DNA from: Parapusillimonas sp013416435
GTDB taxonomy: Bacteria; Pseudomonadota; Gammaproteobacteria; Burkholderiales; Burkholderiaceae_B
Assembly: GCF_052180245.1 (NCBI RefSeq)
Contig: NZ_CP197474.1
Location: forward strand, 3,968,001 to 4,032,000
Direction: 5' to 3'
DNA length: 64,000 nucleotides
This document shows, piece by piece, positions 26,061 to 34,693 of this stretch (the first letter of the stretch is position 1; each line of letters opens with the position of its first letter). The notes beneath the pieces were generated by a model. That model was not told the DNA's origin and made no database searches. It was given only the letters and a program-made list of their open reading frames with translations. A program made the translations under genes and the position numbers.

Positions 26061-27212
26061 ATGCTTCCCGACATCGACTACCACCTCTTTGGCGCGCATG
26101 TGCGGTTCGGTCCGGGCTGCGCATCGGGCCTGCCCGCCGAGCTGCGTGCGCTTGGATGCACGAGGCCGGTGGTACTGATGCAAGGGCGCATGGCCGGGTC
26201 GGAAGCATGGCGACGGCTGCAAGAGCAGCTGCGGGATTTTGATCCGCATATCGTCGATACCGTGCCCCAGCATGGCAGCGTGGAGCTGGTCGAATCGATT
26301 GCACCGCGTGTTGCGGAGCTGGCGTGCGACGGCATTGTGGCGCTGGGCGGCGGAAGCGTGTCGGATACGGCCAAGGCCCTTGCCATGCTGCTTGCCGAAG
26401 GCGGGACTCTCGCCGATCATGCCACGTCGTTTACGCCGCCTTCAACGGTAAGCATTCCGGTACGTACCCGGCCCAAGCTGCCCATCATCAGCCTGCCCAC
26501 TACCGCTTCGGGCGCCGAGGTCACGCCGTCCTTCGGTGCGCTTCAAGGGGATCACAAGCTGCTGTTCTGGAACCGGAACGTGGCCGGCAAGACCGTGCTG
26601 ATCGATCCCGACCTGAGCCTGGGCGTTCCGATCGAATTGATGCAGTACACGGCCATGAACGGCATTGCGCACTGCCTGGAAGGCATGTATTCGCGTCACC
26701 GGTCCATCCTGTCGGATGGCATCGCGCTGCAGTCGCTGGAGCTGTTTGCCCGGGCGCTGGCGGATCGCAGCCTCTGCGTCGCGGACCAGCGCGCGCATAT
26801 CTTGTTGGCCGGCCACTTGTCGGGCCTGGTGCTCTCCATGGCGCGCACCTGCCTGCACCACGCAATCTGCCATGTGATCGGCGCCCGGCACAATGCAGGC
26901 CACGGCTTGGTCAACACGATCATATTGCCCCATGCCTTGCGCTTCAACCAGCCGGTCGTCCATGAACAGCTGGCGCCCGCCCTGGCACTCGTGAACCGCC
27001 TGTCAGGCTCTCAGCATCAGACGATGGCCGACTGGGTGGCGGCGCTGGTCCGGGACCTTGGGCTGCCTGCCAGGCTCTCGCACCTGGGGTTGGCCGATGC
27101 CGACCTGCCCGCGATCGCCGGGCAAACGCTGACGGAACGCGGGCTGGCCCTGAACCCGCGCCCGGTCGCCAATTCGGAAGACATTCTTTTTATCTTGCGC
27201 CAGGCGCTTTGA
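26061..27212 (+). CDS. iron-type alcohol dehydrogenase / maleylacetate-reductase-like protein
   Basis: A 383-residue group III (iron-activated) dehydrogenase. The NAD-binding region has DGIVALGGGSVSDTAKALAM and PIISLPTTASGAEVTPSFGA. The metal site is seen as the Asp/His set in ALFxxMNGIAHCLEGMYS-like sequence (NGIAHCLEGMYS) and HHAICHVIGARHNAGHGLVN (HxxxxHxxxxxHG). Length and motifs suit maleylacetate reductase or a related dehydrogenase. An ATG at 26061 directly follows a possible GTG at 26058; neither has a strong ribosome binding site. It leads a catabolic-looking run up to 31282. Confidence 0.85.
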   Translation: MLPDIDYHLFGAHVRFGPGCASGLPAELRALGCTRPVVLMQGRMAGSEAWRRLQEQLRDFDPHIVDTVPQHGSVELVESIAPRVAELACDGIVALGGGSVSDTAKALAMLLAEGGTLADHATSFTPPSTVSIPVRTRPKLPIISLPTTASGAEVTPSFGALQGDHKLLFWNRNVAGKTVLIDPDLSLGVPIELMQYTAMNGIAHCLEGMYSRHRSILSDGIALQSLELFARALADRSLCVADQRAHILLAGHLSGLVLSMARTCLHHAICHVIGARHNAGHGLVNTIILPHALRFNQPVVHEQLAPALALVNRLSGSQHQTMADWVAALVRDLGLPARLSHLGLADADLPAIAGQTLTERGLALNPRPVANSEDILFILRQAL

Positions 27213-27237
27213 ACGCTGAACATCATAGGAGTCCCCG

Positions 27238-27531
27238 TGAAAATTGAACCCAAAGGCAAGGGCCTGGGTGCCACGACCCATGGCATCGACCTGTGACAAC
27301 CCCTTGAGCGTTTCCCACGACAAAGCCATCGAACGGGCATTGGCATTTCTGTTCGAACATCAGTTGCAGGAGAAATACCGCTATCGCCATTGCTGGACCG
27401 AGGGCGATGTTCTGATGTGGGACAACATGGGCACCATACACAATGCCGTCGCGGACTATCGGCCCGATGAGCCCCGCCTGATCAAGCGCTGCCAGGTCAT
27501 GGCGGACAAATACTTTCCCGAGCTGTACTGA
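27238..27531 (+). pseudogene. TauD/TfdA-family dioxygenase, internal deletion
   Basis: A start with MKIEPKGKGLGATTHGID ends at a TGA (27295-27297). It is followed out of frame by SVSHDKAIERALAFLFEHQL, YRYRHCWTEGDVLMWDNMGT, IHNAVADYRPDEPRLIKRCQ. The first piece is the N terminus and the second the C terminus of an alpha-ketoglutarate-dependent TauD/TfdA dioxygenase (second metal His in GTIHNAV). About 180 central residues, including the HxD motif, are missing. The GAGTCCCC ribosome binding site ahead of the start is still there. Confidence 0.82.
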
Positions 27532-27600
27532 GAACGCCTCGGCGGCGGACTTCACATTGACCGCCTTGATGAATAATTTTCAATCCAGGAGACTTTGATT

Positions 27601-28578
27601 ATGAAACTGCTTGATAAACTTGCCATTGCAGCCGCTACGGCATGTTGCTTTACCGCCATGACCGCTGCGGCATCCGCTTATCCGGATCGGCCGATACGCA
27701 TGGTGGTCGGCTATGCCGCCGGCGGCCCGACGGACGTCATTGCGCGCGTCGTGGCCAAGCACATGAGCGACAACCTGGGGCAGCCGGTCGTCGTTGAAAA
27801 TAAGCCAGGCGCCAGTGCGCATATCGCGACCAACGATGTCATGACGTCGGCACCCGACGGCTACAAGGTCCTGGTGACCTCCTTGACCTTGAACGTGAAT
27901 CCTTTGCTATACCCCGATCGCTACACCTACGATGCCGTGAAGTCTTTCGAGCCGGTCAGCAACTTCGTTCAACTGCCGATGGTGGTGGTGACCAACTACG
28001 ATTCGCCATACAAGGACATGGCGAGCCTGATCGCGGATGCCAAGGCCAATCCCCAGCAGCTGACTTTCGGCTCGTCGGGCTTCGGCGGCTCGGCCCACCT
28101 GGCGGCGGAAATGCTGTCGGCCAAGGCCGGCATCAAGATGATACACGTGCCCTTCAAGGGTAACGGGCCGGCCCTGCAGGAAATGATCGCCGGGCGGATC
28201 TCGTTCATGTTCTATCCCAGCATCGGCATTGCCAACTATGTCACGGACAAGAAGCTGCGCGTCCTGGCCGTTGGAACCAAAGAACCATTGAGCGATTTTC
28301 CCGGCGTTCCCACGCTCGAGAGCCAGGGCCTGATCGGCTTCGAAGGCGGATCGTCCTGGATCGGCATGGTGGCCCCCGCGGGAACGCCCAGGGATATTGT
28401 CGATAAACTGAACCAGTCCGCCGTAACCGCGCTGTCGCAACCCGAAGTCAGGGAACAGCTCAAGCAATTGGGGGCACAGGTGGTGGGGGATACGCCAGAA
28501 CAGTTCCGGGATTTCCTGATCGCCGACAAGAAGCGGTGGGCCGACGTGATCAAACAAGGTAATGTGAAGCCGGAATAA
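27601..28578 (+). CDS. TctC/Bug-family tripartite tricarboxylate binding protein 1
   Basis: A 325-residue periplasmic binding protein with a signal peptide ending near ASAYPDRPI. Bug signatures: IRMVVGYAAGGPTDVIARVV, GQPVVVENKPGASAHIATND, and FGSSGFGGSAHLAAEML. Such proteins bind carboxylated small molecules; the ligand here is unknown. AGGAGA stands 8 bases before the ATG at 27601, which I prefer to the in-frame TTG two codons earlier. No tctA/tctB membrane genes are nearby, as is usual for these expanded receptors in Alcaligenaceae. Confidence 0.94.
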   Translation: MKLLDKLAIAAATACCFTAMTAAASAYPDRPIRMVVGYAAGGPTDVIARVVAKHMSDNLGQPVVVENKPGASAHIATNDVMTSAPDGYKVLVTSLTLNVNPLLYPDRYTYDAVKSFEPVSNFVQLPMVVVTNYDSPYKDMASLIADAKANPQQLTFGSSGFGGSAHLAAEMLSAKAGIKMIHVPFKGNGPALQEMIAGRISFMFYPSIGIANYVTDKKLRVLAVGTKEPLSDFPGVPTLESQGLIGFEGGSSWIGMVAPAGTPRDIVDKLNQSAVTALSQPEVREQLKQLGAQVVGDTPEQFRDFLIADKKRWADVIKQGNVKPE

Positions 28579-28590
28579 ACCGGAGCGAAG

Positions 28591-29793
28591 ATGCGTTCAA
28601 AACTTGAGGAATGTTATTCGATTGAACGTCTACGCGAGGCGGCGCGTTCGCGCCTGCCCCGCGGTGTGTTCGATTTCTACGAAGGCGGGGCCGAAGACGA
28701 GTCCACGCTCCATGACAACCTGCAAGCGTTCCGGCGGGTTCGGCTGCTGCCCCGCGTGTTACGCGACGTTGCCCAGGTGGATGTCTCGACACAGCTTTTC
28801 GGGCGCTCTCTCGGGCTGCCGTTCGCCATCGCTCCGACGGGCGCGGTGGGCTTCGGCTGGCGCGGCGGCGATATCGCGCTGGCGCGCGCCGCGGCCGCCC
28901 ACGACATACCTTATACGCTCTCTACATCGGCCACTGCGTCGATCGAGGAAATCGCCGACCAGGCGCCTGGACGGCATTGGTTCCAGGCCTACATCCTGCA
29001 AGACAAGCAACGCCTGAATGAATTGATCGATCGCGCCCGCGTCGCCGGCTACGAAGGCCTCGTCATCACGGTCGACTTGCCAGTGGGAGGCAAACGGGAG
29101 CGGGACCTGGCCAACGGACTGGGTTTTCCCATGAAGCTCACCCCAAGGAATATCGGGCAATTCATGCGCAAGCCCTTCTGGTCCATCGACATGCTCTTGC
29201 GCAGGCCGCCAATCATGCCCAGCCTGCAAGGCCTGGCCGCGCTCAAGGCGGACAAGGCCAGCATGAAGGGCGTCGCGGGCAGGAATTACGACCCCTCCTT
29301 CGACCTGGCCGCCCTGCAACAGTTGCGCGACCGCTGGCCGGGCAAGCTGATCGTCAAAGGCGTGGTCAATCCGCTGGATGTAGATGCCATTATCGGCGTC
29401 GGTGCGGATGCGCTGGTGGTGTCCAACCACGGCGGACGCCAGCTCGATACCGGCATCGCCACGCTGGACGCGCTGCCCGGCATCGTTCGTGCCGTCGATC
29501 GACGGGTGCCTGTGCTGCTCGACGGCGGGATACGCCGGGGCAGCGACGTCTTCAAGGCGATGGCCCTGGGCGCCAGCGGCGTGCTTACCGGGCGGGCCAC
29601 CCTGTTTGGCGTGCTGGCGGGAGGCTACGAAGGCGTGGATCGCGCCCTGACCATACTCGCGGACGAGCTTCGTCGAACCATGCAGCTATGTGGCACACCG
29701 GCGCTCTCCGAGATCGACCACCGGGTGATCGCAGCCATGGACTGCCCGTCGCCCGGCGCTCTTGCTTCTGTTCAACCGGACGACTCCCAATGA
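28591..29793 (+). CDS. FMN-dependent alpha-hydroxy acid dehydrogenase
   Basis: A 400-residue TIM-barrel flavoprotein of the L-lactate / mandelate / glycolate oxidase family. Seen: FDFYEGGAEDESTLHDNLQA, PFAIAPTGAVGFGWRGGDIA, YILQDKQRLNELIDRARVAG, GLVITVDLPVGGKRERDLAN, LIVKGVVNPLDVDAIIGVGA and the active-site SNHGGRQLDTG (His base and Arg). It oxidises a 2-hydroxy acid; length and lack of a tail suit a dehydrogenase. It lies 12 bases after the binding protein and overlaps the next gene by ATGA. Confidence 0.92.
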   Translation: MRSKLEECYSIERLREAARSRLPRGVFDFYEGGAEDESTLHDNLQAFRRVRLLPRVLRDVAQVDVSTQLFGRSLGLPFAIAPTGAVGFGWRGGDIALARAAAAHDIPYTLSTSATASIEEIADQAPGRHWFQAYILQDKQRLNELIDRARVAGYEGLVITVDLPVGGKRERDLANGLGFPMKLTPRNIGQFMRKPFWSIDMLLRRPPIMPSLQGLAALKADKASMKGVAGRNYDPSFDLAALQQLRDRWPGKLIVKGVVNPLDVDAIIGVGADALVVSNHGGRQLDTGIATLDALPGIVRAVDRRVPVLLDGGIRRGSDVFKAMALGASGVLTGRATLFGVLAGGYEGVDRALTILADELRRTMQLCGTPALSEIDHRVIAAMDCPSPGALASVQPDDSQ

Positions 29794-30221
29794 CCACTCC
29801 CATCGCGGACTGCACCAACCAGGTGATGTCCTTCTACCGGCATTTGGATGAACGCGACTACGGCGCATTGACGGCCTTGCTGGCGGCGGACGCCACCTGG
29901 CATCGGCAAGGCAAGGTGCTTCGGGGCCCCGGCGAGACGCTGGCGGCGTTGCAACAACGCTCGCCGACGATGCGTATCGCCCACATCATCACCAATCTGG
30001 TGGCCGACCGGTTCAACACCGACTTGTGCGTCATGCGCGGCTACATGCTGGTCGTGCGCCACGACTCCGGCCAAGCCCCGTCCGGGCCCGCCCCACTGAC
30101 GGGCATCGAGTCGATTCGAACCGTGCATATCAAGCTGGTCCGAAACGGCGGGCAATGGCTGATCAGCCATATGCGCAATGACGACATCGCCTTTGCGGCC
30201 GTCGATCAGCAAGGAATGTGA
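29790..30221 (+). CDS. SnoaL-like / nuclear transport factor 2-family protein
   Basis: A 143-residue protein with the SnoaL/NTF2 cone fold pattern: VMSFYRHLDERDYGALTALL, AADATWHRQGKVLRGPGE, and the closing IKLVRNGGQWLISHMRND. Such small proteins act as isomerases, dehydratases or binding modules. The ATG at 29790 overlaps the dehydrogenase stop, so the two are cotranslated and probably act on the same substrate. Confidence 0.8.
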   Translation: MTTPIADCTNQVMSFYRHLDERDYGALTALLAADATWHRQGKVLRGPGETLAALQQRSPTMRIAHIITNLVADRFNTDLCVMRGYMLVVRHDSGQAPSGPAPLTGIESIRTVHIKLVRNGGQWLISHMRNDDIAFAAVDQQGM

Positions 30222-30310
30222 CCGGACTGGATCTCCAGAGAACTGCAATGCCGGTAGCCGCGGCTACAATTGTACTCGTCTACTTCAGTACGAACTTACG
30301 AAGGTGTTCC

Positions 30311-31282
30311 ATGTTCAAGCGACTCAATTTAGTTGCAAGCCTTATGGCTTGTGCATTCGTCAGCGTAGCGGCTCCCGCCCAAGCCGCTTACCCCGATCGC
30401 CCCATCAATCTGGTGGTGCCGTTCCCGCCTGGCCAGGCCACTGACATCTTCGCACGCATGGTCGCGGAAGAGCTGGCCAAAGTAGTGGGCCAGCCCGTGA
30501 TCGTGGAAAACAAGGCCGGCGCAGGCAGCAACATCGGCATGCAGTATGTCGCCCGCGCCAAGGCGGATGGCTACACGCTTGCAGTCGGCGGCAGCGCAGG
30601 CGCCGTGAACCAGACGCTATACAGCAACCCGGGCTATTCGCTTAAGAATGATTTCACGCCGGTGGGCGGCATTTTCACCGTCCCGCTCGTCTTCCTGGCG
30701 AATCCGAGAAGCGGCATCGCTTCCTTGCCCGATCTCATTGCCAAGGCGAAGGCCAAGCCCGACGAGTTTGCATACGCCAGCGCCGGGATTGGCGGAACAC
30801 AACACCTGTCTGCGGAAATGCTCAAGGCCGATGCAGAAATCGAACTCCGCCACATTCCATACAAGGGCAGCGGCCCGGCGCAGGCCGATTTCCTGGGCAA
30901 CCACGTGCCTCTGATGGTCGATTCCGTCACCGCCGCGCTGCCCCACGTCGAATCGAAATCCGCCGTGCCACTGGCCGTGACGGCCCGCGAACGCGTGCCG
31001 CAGTTGCCCGACGTGCCGACCGTCGCCGAATCCGGTTATCCCGGCTTCGAAGCGGTGGGCTGGGCAATGATTTTCGCCCCCTCCGGTACGCCGGACGATG
31101 TGGTGAAATACCTGAACCAGAAAATCAATGCGATTCTCGAATCGCCGGCAATGGCAAAAGCCCTGAGTGAGCGTGGCGGTCAGCCGCTGGTCTATTCGCC
31201 GGAAGACGGAAAGCGCTTCATCGCCGACGAAGTCGAAAAATGGGGCAAGGCCGTGAAGCGCTCGGGAGCGTCGGTAGACTGA
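30311..31282 (+). CDS. TctC/Bug-family tripartite tricarboxylate binding protein 2
   Basis: A 323-residue periplasmic protein. The signal peptide (ASLMACAFVSVAAPAQA) is followed by AYPDRPINLVVPFPPGQATD and VGQPVIVENKAGAGSNIGMQ. It follows the SnoaL-like gene by 89 bases and may end the same catabolic run. It is clearly different in sequence from the binding proteins at 27601 and 42450, so each probably has its own ligand. Confidence 0.94.
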   Translation: MFKRLNLVASLMACAFVSVAAPAQAAYPDRPINLVVPFPPGQATDIFARMVAEELAKVVGQPVIVENKAGAGSNIGMQYVARAKADGYTLAVGGSAGAVNQTLYSNPGYSLKNDFTPVGGIFTVPLVFLANPRSGIASLPDLIAKAKAKPDEFAYASAGIGGTQHLSAEMLKADAEIELRHIPYKGSGPAQADFLGNHVPLMVDSVTAALPHVESKSAVPLAVTARERVPQLPDVPTVAESGYPGFEAVGWAMIFAPSGTPDDVVKYLNQKINAILESPAMAKALSERGGQPLVYSPEDGKRFIADEVEKWGKAVKRSGASVD

Positions 31283-31347
31283 TCGACAGGGGGGCATCCT
31301 GCCCTGCCTACATGCGTCAACAGCGCTGGAAGTCGGGTTGATGTCAT

Positions 31348-31377
31348 GGGGTCAGACCCCGTACGGGGTCTGACCCC
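31348..31377. repeat. 30-bp REP-like palindrome, copy 2
   Basis: Identical over all 30 bases to the unit at 15850-15879 (arms GGGGTCAGACCCC and GGGGTCTGACCCC around GTAC). It lies between the tctC-type gene and the Zur-like box. A half-site, GGGGTCAGA, is present at 45600-45608. Confidence 0.85.
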
Positions 31378-31403
31378 GAAGTGCTGGGTGTTGGGCATCA
31401 TGC

Positions 31404-31423
31404 TGTTATGTTATAACATAACA
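31404..31423. promoter_or_regulatory. 20-bp perfect palindrome, probable Zur box
   Basis: TGTTATGTTATAACATAACA is an exact palindrome 49 bases before the start of a zinc-type binding protein. It matches the form of proteobacterial Zur sites (GTTATnnTATAAC core). Together with the His-rich protein it controls, this points to repression by zinc-loaded Zur. The regulator gene is not in the window. Confidence 0.8.
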
Positions 31424-31471
31424 ATTCATTGACCCGCCATCTCACGACATCCAACCATCCAAGGAAGGCCC

Positions 31472-32467
31472 ATGTTCCGATTGAAGAAGCTCGCGTCGAT
31501 AGCAGGCGCCGCCACACTAACCTTGCTGGCATTGCCGCAGGCAAATGCCCAGCCACTCAAGGTCGTCGCGACATTCTCGATTATCGGCGACTTCGCCGCA
31601 AACGTCGGCGGGAGCCGCATCGCACTGACCACGCTGGTGGGCCCGGACGGCGACGCCCATGCGTACGAGCCCCGTCCTTCCGACGCGACGGCAATCAGGA
31701 ATGCCGACGTGGTGCTCGTCAATGGCGAACATTTCGAAGGCTTTCTTCAACGCCTCATCCAGGCGAGCGGCGGTTCCGCCAGCGTCGTGGAGCTGACCAA
31801 GGGCGCCGCGCTGCTGCGCGCCGGGGACAAAGCCCATGACAGCCATGATCACCATGAGCATGGCCACAAGCATCGCCACGGCGATGACGAACATCATAAG
31901 CACGACCATGCTGACCCCCATCACCATCATCATGGCGATGTGGACCCGCATGCGTGGCAATCTGTCCGCAATGCCCGGGTCTACGTGAACAACATCGCCG
32001 AGGCATTGTGCGCTGCTGATCGCGAGGGCTGCCCAAGCTATGCAGCCAACGCCAAATCCTACGGCGAAAAGCTCGATGCGCTGGAACAAGAGCTGAAGGC
32101 GGCGATGGCGGAGATTCCATCCGACAGACGAACGATCATTACTTCCCATGACGCCTTCGCCTATCTGGGCCACGAGTATGGAATGCAATTCCTGGCTCCG
32201 CAGGGTACCAGCACCGAGTCGGACGCATCCGCTGCCGACGTCGCGGCCCTGATACGGCAGATCAAGGAGCAAAAGGCATCGGCCATTTTCCTGGAGAACA
32301 TCAGCAATCCGCGATTGATCCAGCAAATAGCCAATGAAACGGGCACGAAGATCGGCGGCAGGCTTTATTCCGACGCATTATCGGCGGCAAATGGCCCGGC
32401 GGCGACCTATATCGACATGATGCGGCATAATGTCAACACGATCCGGGATGCCGCTCTCGGACGGTAG
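31472..32467 (+). CDS. ZnuA-like metal-binding protein with His-rich loop
   Basis: A 331-residue periplasmic binding protein of the TroA/ZnuA cluster A-I family. The signal peptide ends near PQANAQP. First metal His in GDAHAYEPRPSD (~residue 62), then a loop at ~118-155 with more than 20 His residues, DPHAWQSVRNARVY (second His) and ITSHDAFAYLGHEYGMQF (third His), with the acidic ligand region near YSDAL. The His-rich loop is typical of zinc receptors. No permease or ATPase follows at once; the next genes encode DUF1007 and NicO proteins. A hairpin with a T-run (about 32489-32521) separates them. Confidence 0.92.
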   Translation: MFRLKKLASIAGAATLTLLALPQANAQPLKVVATFSIIGDFAANVGGSRIALTTLVGPDGDAHAYEPRPSDATAIRNADVVLVNGEHFEGFLQRLIQASGGSASVVELTKGAALLRAGDKAHDSHDHHEHGHKHRHGDDEHHKHDHADPHHHHHGDVDPHAWQSVRNARVYVNNIAEALCAADREGCPSYAANAKSYGEKLDALEQELKAAMAEIPSDRRTIITSHDAFAYLGHEYGMQFLAPQGTSTESDASAADVAALIRQIKEQKASAIFLENISNPRLIQQIANETGTKIGGRLYSDALSAANGPAATYIDMMRHNVNTIRDAALGR

Positions 32468-32488
32468 GCTTCGGCGGCGCCAAGGGCG

Positions 32489-32521
32489 CCGGGCCCCGTC
32501 CCTGGGCCCGGGCGGTTTTCT
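32489..32521 (+). terminator. possible intrinsic terminator or attenuator after the ZnuA-like gene
   Basis: CGCCGGGCCC-CGTCCCT-GGGCCCGGGCGG is followed by TTTTCTT, the layout of a rho-independent terminator. It lies 22 bases after the ZnuA-like stop and ahead of the DUF1007 gene, so it would lower rather than abolish downstream expression if all three genes share the Zur-type promoter. Confidence 0.6.
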
Positions 32522-32541
32522 TAAGGCGCACTGAACCCGTC

Positions 32542-33189
32542 ATGATTTTCCAGAAACGAAGAGCTGCCACGCTTGCCTTGGGGCTTGCGGTGGCGCTTCC
32601 ACCCTTTAGCGTCCAATCCCATCCGCATGCATGGATCGATGTCCGCAGCACCATCGTCCTGTCTTCCGATGGAATGATGACGGCCATCGAGCAGGAATGG
32701 CTGTTCGACGACCTTTACTCTCTGGCCGTGATCGACGAAACGGCAACCGGCGGCGAGCCACGAGAAAAGACCATCAATGATTTTGCCGCCAGGGTCATTG
32801 AAAACCTGGGGCCGTATGGTTACTTCATGCGGATCACAGCAGATGATCGGCCCGTGCGCATCGGCCTCGTCACGCAGTTCAAAAGCGAAATGCAGGGACG
32901 GCAGCTCCTCCTGTCCTTTACCGCTCCGCTGGCCAAGCCTGTGGACCCGGTGCGCCACACCATCAAGTTCGCGGTTTATGACCCCAGCTATTTCATCCAG
33001 ATGACTCACCGCCCGGATGATCCTCCCGGCTTCAAGGATGAACGACGACTGGACTGCAAGGCTCAAGTGATGCAGCCCGACCCATCCCCGCAAACCATCG
33101 CGCGGGCGTTCGCGCTGGACCGCGACGCGACACCCGATGACAATCTGGGCGACCTCTTCGCGGAAAAGGTGCATGTTCAATGCAAATGA
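32542..33189 (+). CDS. DUF1007-family periplasmic protein
   Basis: A 215-residue protein with a signal peptide and the family start SHPHAWIDVRSTIVL, whose HPHAW could bind metal. DUF1007 proteins are nearly always encoded next to NicO/RcnA-type metal transporters, as here, and probably deliver or sense the metal in the periplasm. Its 3' end overlaps the transporter gene by ten bases. The molecular role is not established. Confidence 0.85.
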   Translation: MIFQKRRAATLALGLAVALPPFSVQSHPHAWIDVRSTIVLSSDGMMTAIEQEWLFDDLYSLAVIDETATGGEPREKTINDFAARVIENLGPYGYFMRITADDRPVRIGLVTQFKSEMQGRQLLLSFTAPLAKPVDPVRHTIKFAVYDPSYFIQMTHRPDDPPGFKDERRLDCKAQVMQPDPSPQTIARAFALDRDATPDDNLGDLFAEKVHVQCK

Positions 33190-34061
33190 TGCTGGTCTGG
33201 CTCATGACGACGCAAGCGGAGCTGCACCGGGAACTCTCGGCCGCCATCCGCCTGGTTGCACAAGAAGGCCCGGCCGCGGCGTGGCCGCTCATTGGCATCA
33301 GCCTGCTATACGGCGTGTTCCACGCGGCGGGTCCGGGGCACGGCAAGGCCATCATTGCGACCTATCTCGGCACGAGCCGAACGCGCTTGCGCCGCGGCCT
33401 GTTCTTGTCCGTGCTATCGGCCATAGTTCAAGGCATCGTCGCGATCTTGCTGGTGGAAGTCCTTGTCGGTGTGCTGGAGTATTCATTGCGCCGCACTCAG
33501 GGCGCCGCCGCACAACTGGAAAACATAAGCTTCGCCTTGGTGGCGGTGCTGGGCATCGTGCTTGCCTTGCGCAGCGCGAAAGCGCTCTATCGCAGGCGCC
33601 GCCAGCCAAGCCACCGCACGGCAACGCTATTTTCGGGCGGCGGGAAAATGCAGGCCTACTGCGCCGATTGCGGCGGCCCGCACCGGTTGACCAGCGCACA
33701 TATCGACGAACCGCTTGACTGGCGCGCGAGCCTGCCGATTATCCTGTCGATAGGAATGCGCCCCTGCACGGGTGCGATTCTGGTGCTGCTCGTCGCCTAC
33801 TCGCTGGACTTGCGCTGGGTCGGCATCGCCGCCGTGCTTGCCATGTCTCTGGGCACATCCGCGACCGTCAGCCTGCTCGCGGTGGCGGCCGTCTCGCTTC
33901 GGCAAGGCGTGCTGCGCATCTTTCAATCGGGAAAGTCCTCCAGCCATCGCTTAAGTGTTATTTTTGACGTGCTGGGCTTTATTGGCGGAATGGCCATCGG
34001 CCTGATTGGACTCGGACTGCTTCAGCAAGGCCTGAAGACCGCCAGCCATCCTCTTTTCTGA
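33180..34061 (+). CDS. NicO/RcnA-type metal transporter
   Basis: A 293-residue membrane protein with about six to seven helices. The family motif YGVFHAAGPGHGKAIIATYL (HxxxPGHGK) lies near residues 45-62, and IGMRPCTGAILVLLVAYSL near 195-213 is the second signature. Known members move nickel or cobalt, but in this Zur-like, ZnuA-like setting zinc is a reasonable alternative. A Cys/His patch (YCADCGGPHR) lies in the central cytoplasmic loop. It is cotranslated with DUF1007. Confidence 0.88.
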   Translation: MQMMLVWLMTTQAELHRELSAAIRLVAQEGPAAAWPLIGISLLYGVFHAAGPGHGKAIIATYLGTSRTRLRRGLFLSVLSAIVQGIVAILLVEVLVGVLEYSLRRTQGAAAQLENISFALVAVLGIVLALRSAKALYRRRRQPSHRTATLFSGGGKMQAYCADCGGPHRLTSAHIDEPLDWRASLPIILSIGMRPCTGAILVLLVAYSLDLRWVGIAAVLAMSLGTSATVSLLAVAAVSLRQGVLRIFQSGKSSSHRLSVIFDVLGFIGGMAIGLIGLGLLQQGLKTASHPLF

Positions 34062-34083
34062 CGTACGCAACCAAGAGCCGACC

Positions 34084-34617
34084 ATGGCGCTACCGTTCTT
34101 TACAATTGGCCACTCGAACCGCAGCCTGGAAACCTTCGCAGGCTTGCTGGCTGACGCCGGCGTCGAAGTGCTGGTGGACATCAGAACCGTGCCCCGCTCC
34201 CGGGCAAATCCGCAGTTCAATGAAGACACGCTTCCCGGCTCGCTTGCCGGATTCAATGTCGCCTATGAACGCATCGCGGCGCTCGGCGGGCTGCGCGGCA
34301 AGTCCCGGACGATTCCCCGCGAGACGAACGGCTTCTGGGAGAATGCCAGCTTTCATAACTATGCCGATTATGCGCTGACCGACGAATTTCTACACGGACT
34401 TCAACAACTGATGGCCATGGGCCGGCAACGGCCCAGCGCAATCATGTGCTCCGAAGCGGTGTGGTGGCGCTGCCATCGGCGCATTGTCGCCGACCACCTT
34501 ATCGCCCGGGGGAAAAACGTGTTCCACATCATGGGGCCGGGCCGTCTCGACCCCGCCAAGCTGACGCCCGGCGCGATTCTGCGGGAAGACGGCACGGTGA
34601 CCTATCCCCCCGCATAA
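34084..34617 (+). CDS. DUF488-family protein
   Basis: A 177-residue protein with the family marks FTIGHSNRSLETFAGLL, LVDIRTVPRSRANPQFNED and the closing CSEAVWWRCHRRIVADHLI. DUF488 proteins are widespread and of unknown biochemical role; the conserved Cys/Trp/Cys-His segment suggests an active site. It follows the transporter by 22 bases. Confidence 0.88.
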   Translation: MALPFFTIGHSNRSLETFAGLLADAGVEVLVDIRTVPRSRANPQFNEDTLPGSLAGFNVAYERIAALGGLRGKSRTIPRETNGFWENASFHNYADYALTDEFLHGLQQLMAMGRQRPSAIMCSEAVWWRCHRRIVADHLIARGKNVFHIMGPGRLDPAKLTPGAILREDGTVTYPPA

Positions 34618-34693
34618 ACGCCTCAGCCTGTCGCGGAACAGGCATTTGAGTTGCTGACCGACTGCTGTCGCTCACACTACCTGCAGGCGCCGC

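Noticed and set aside
31517..32326. A minus-strand gene opposite the His-rich receptor
   Set aside because: Its Met/Val-rich centre is the antisense of the His codons and it has no start signals or family features.
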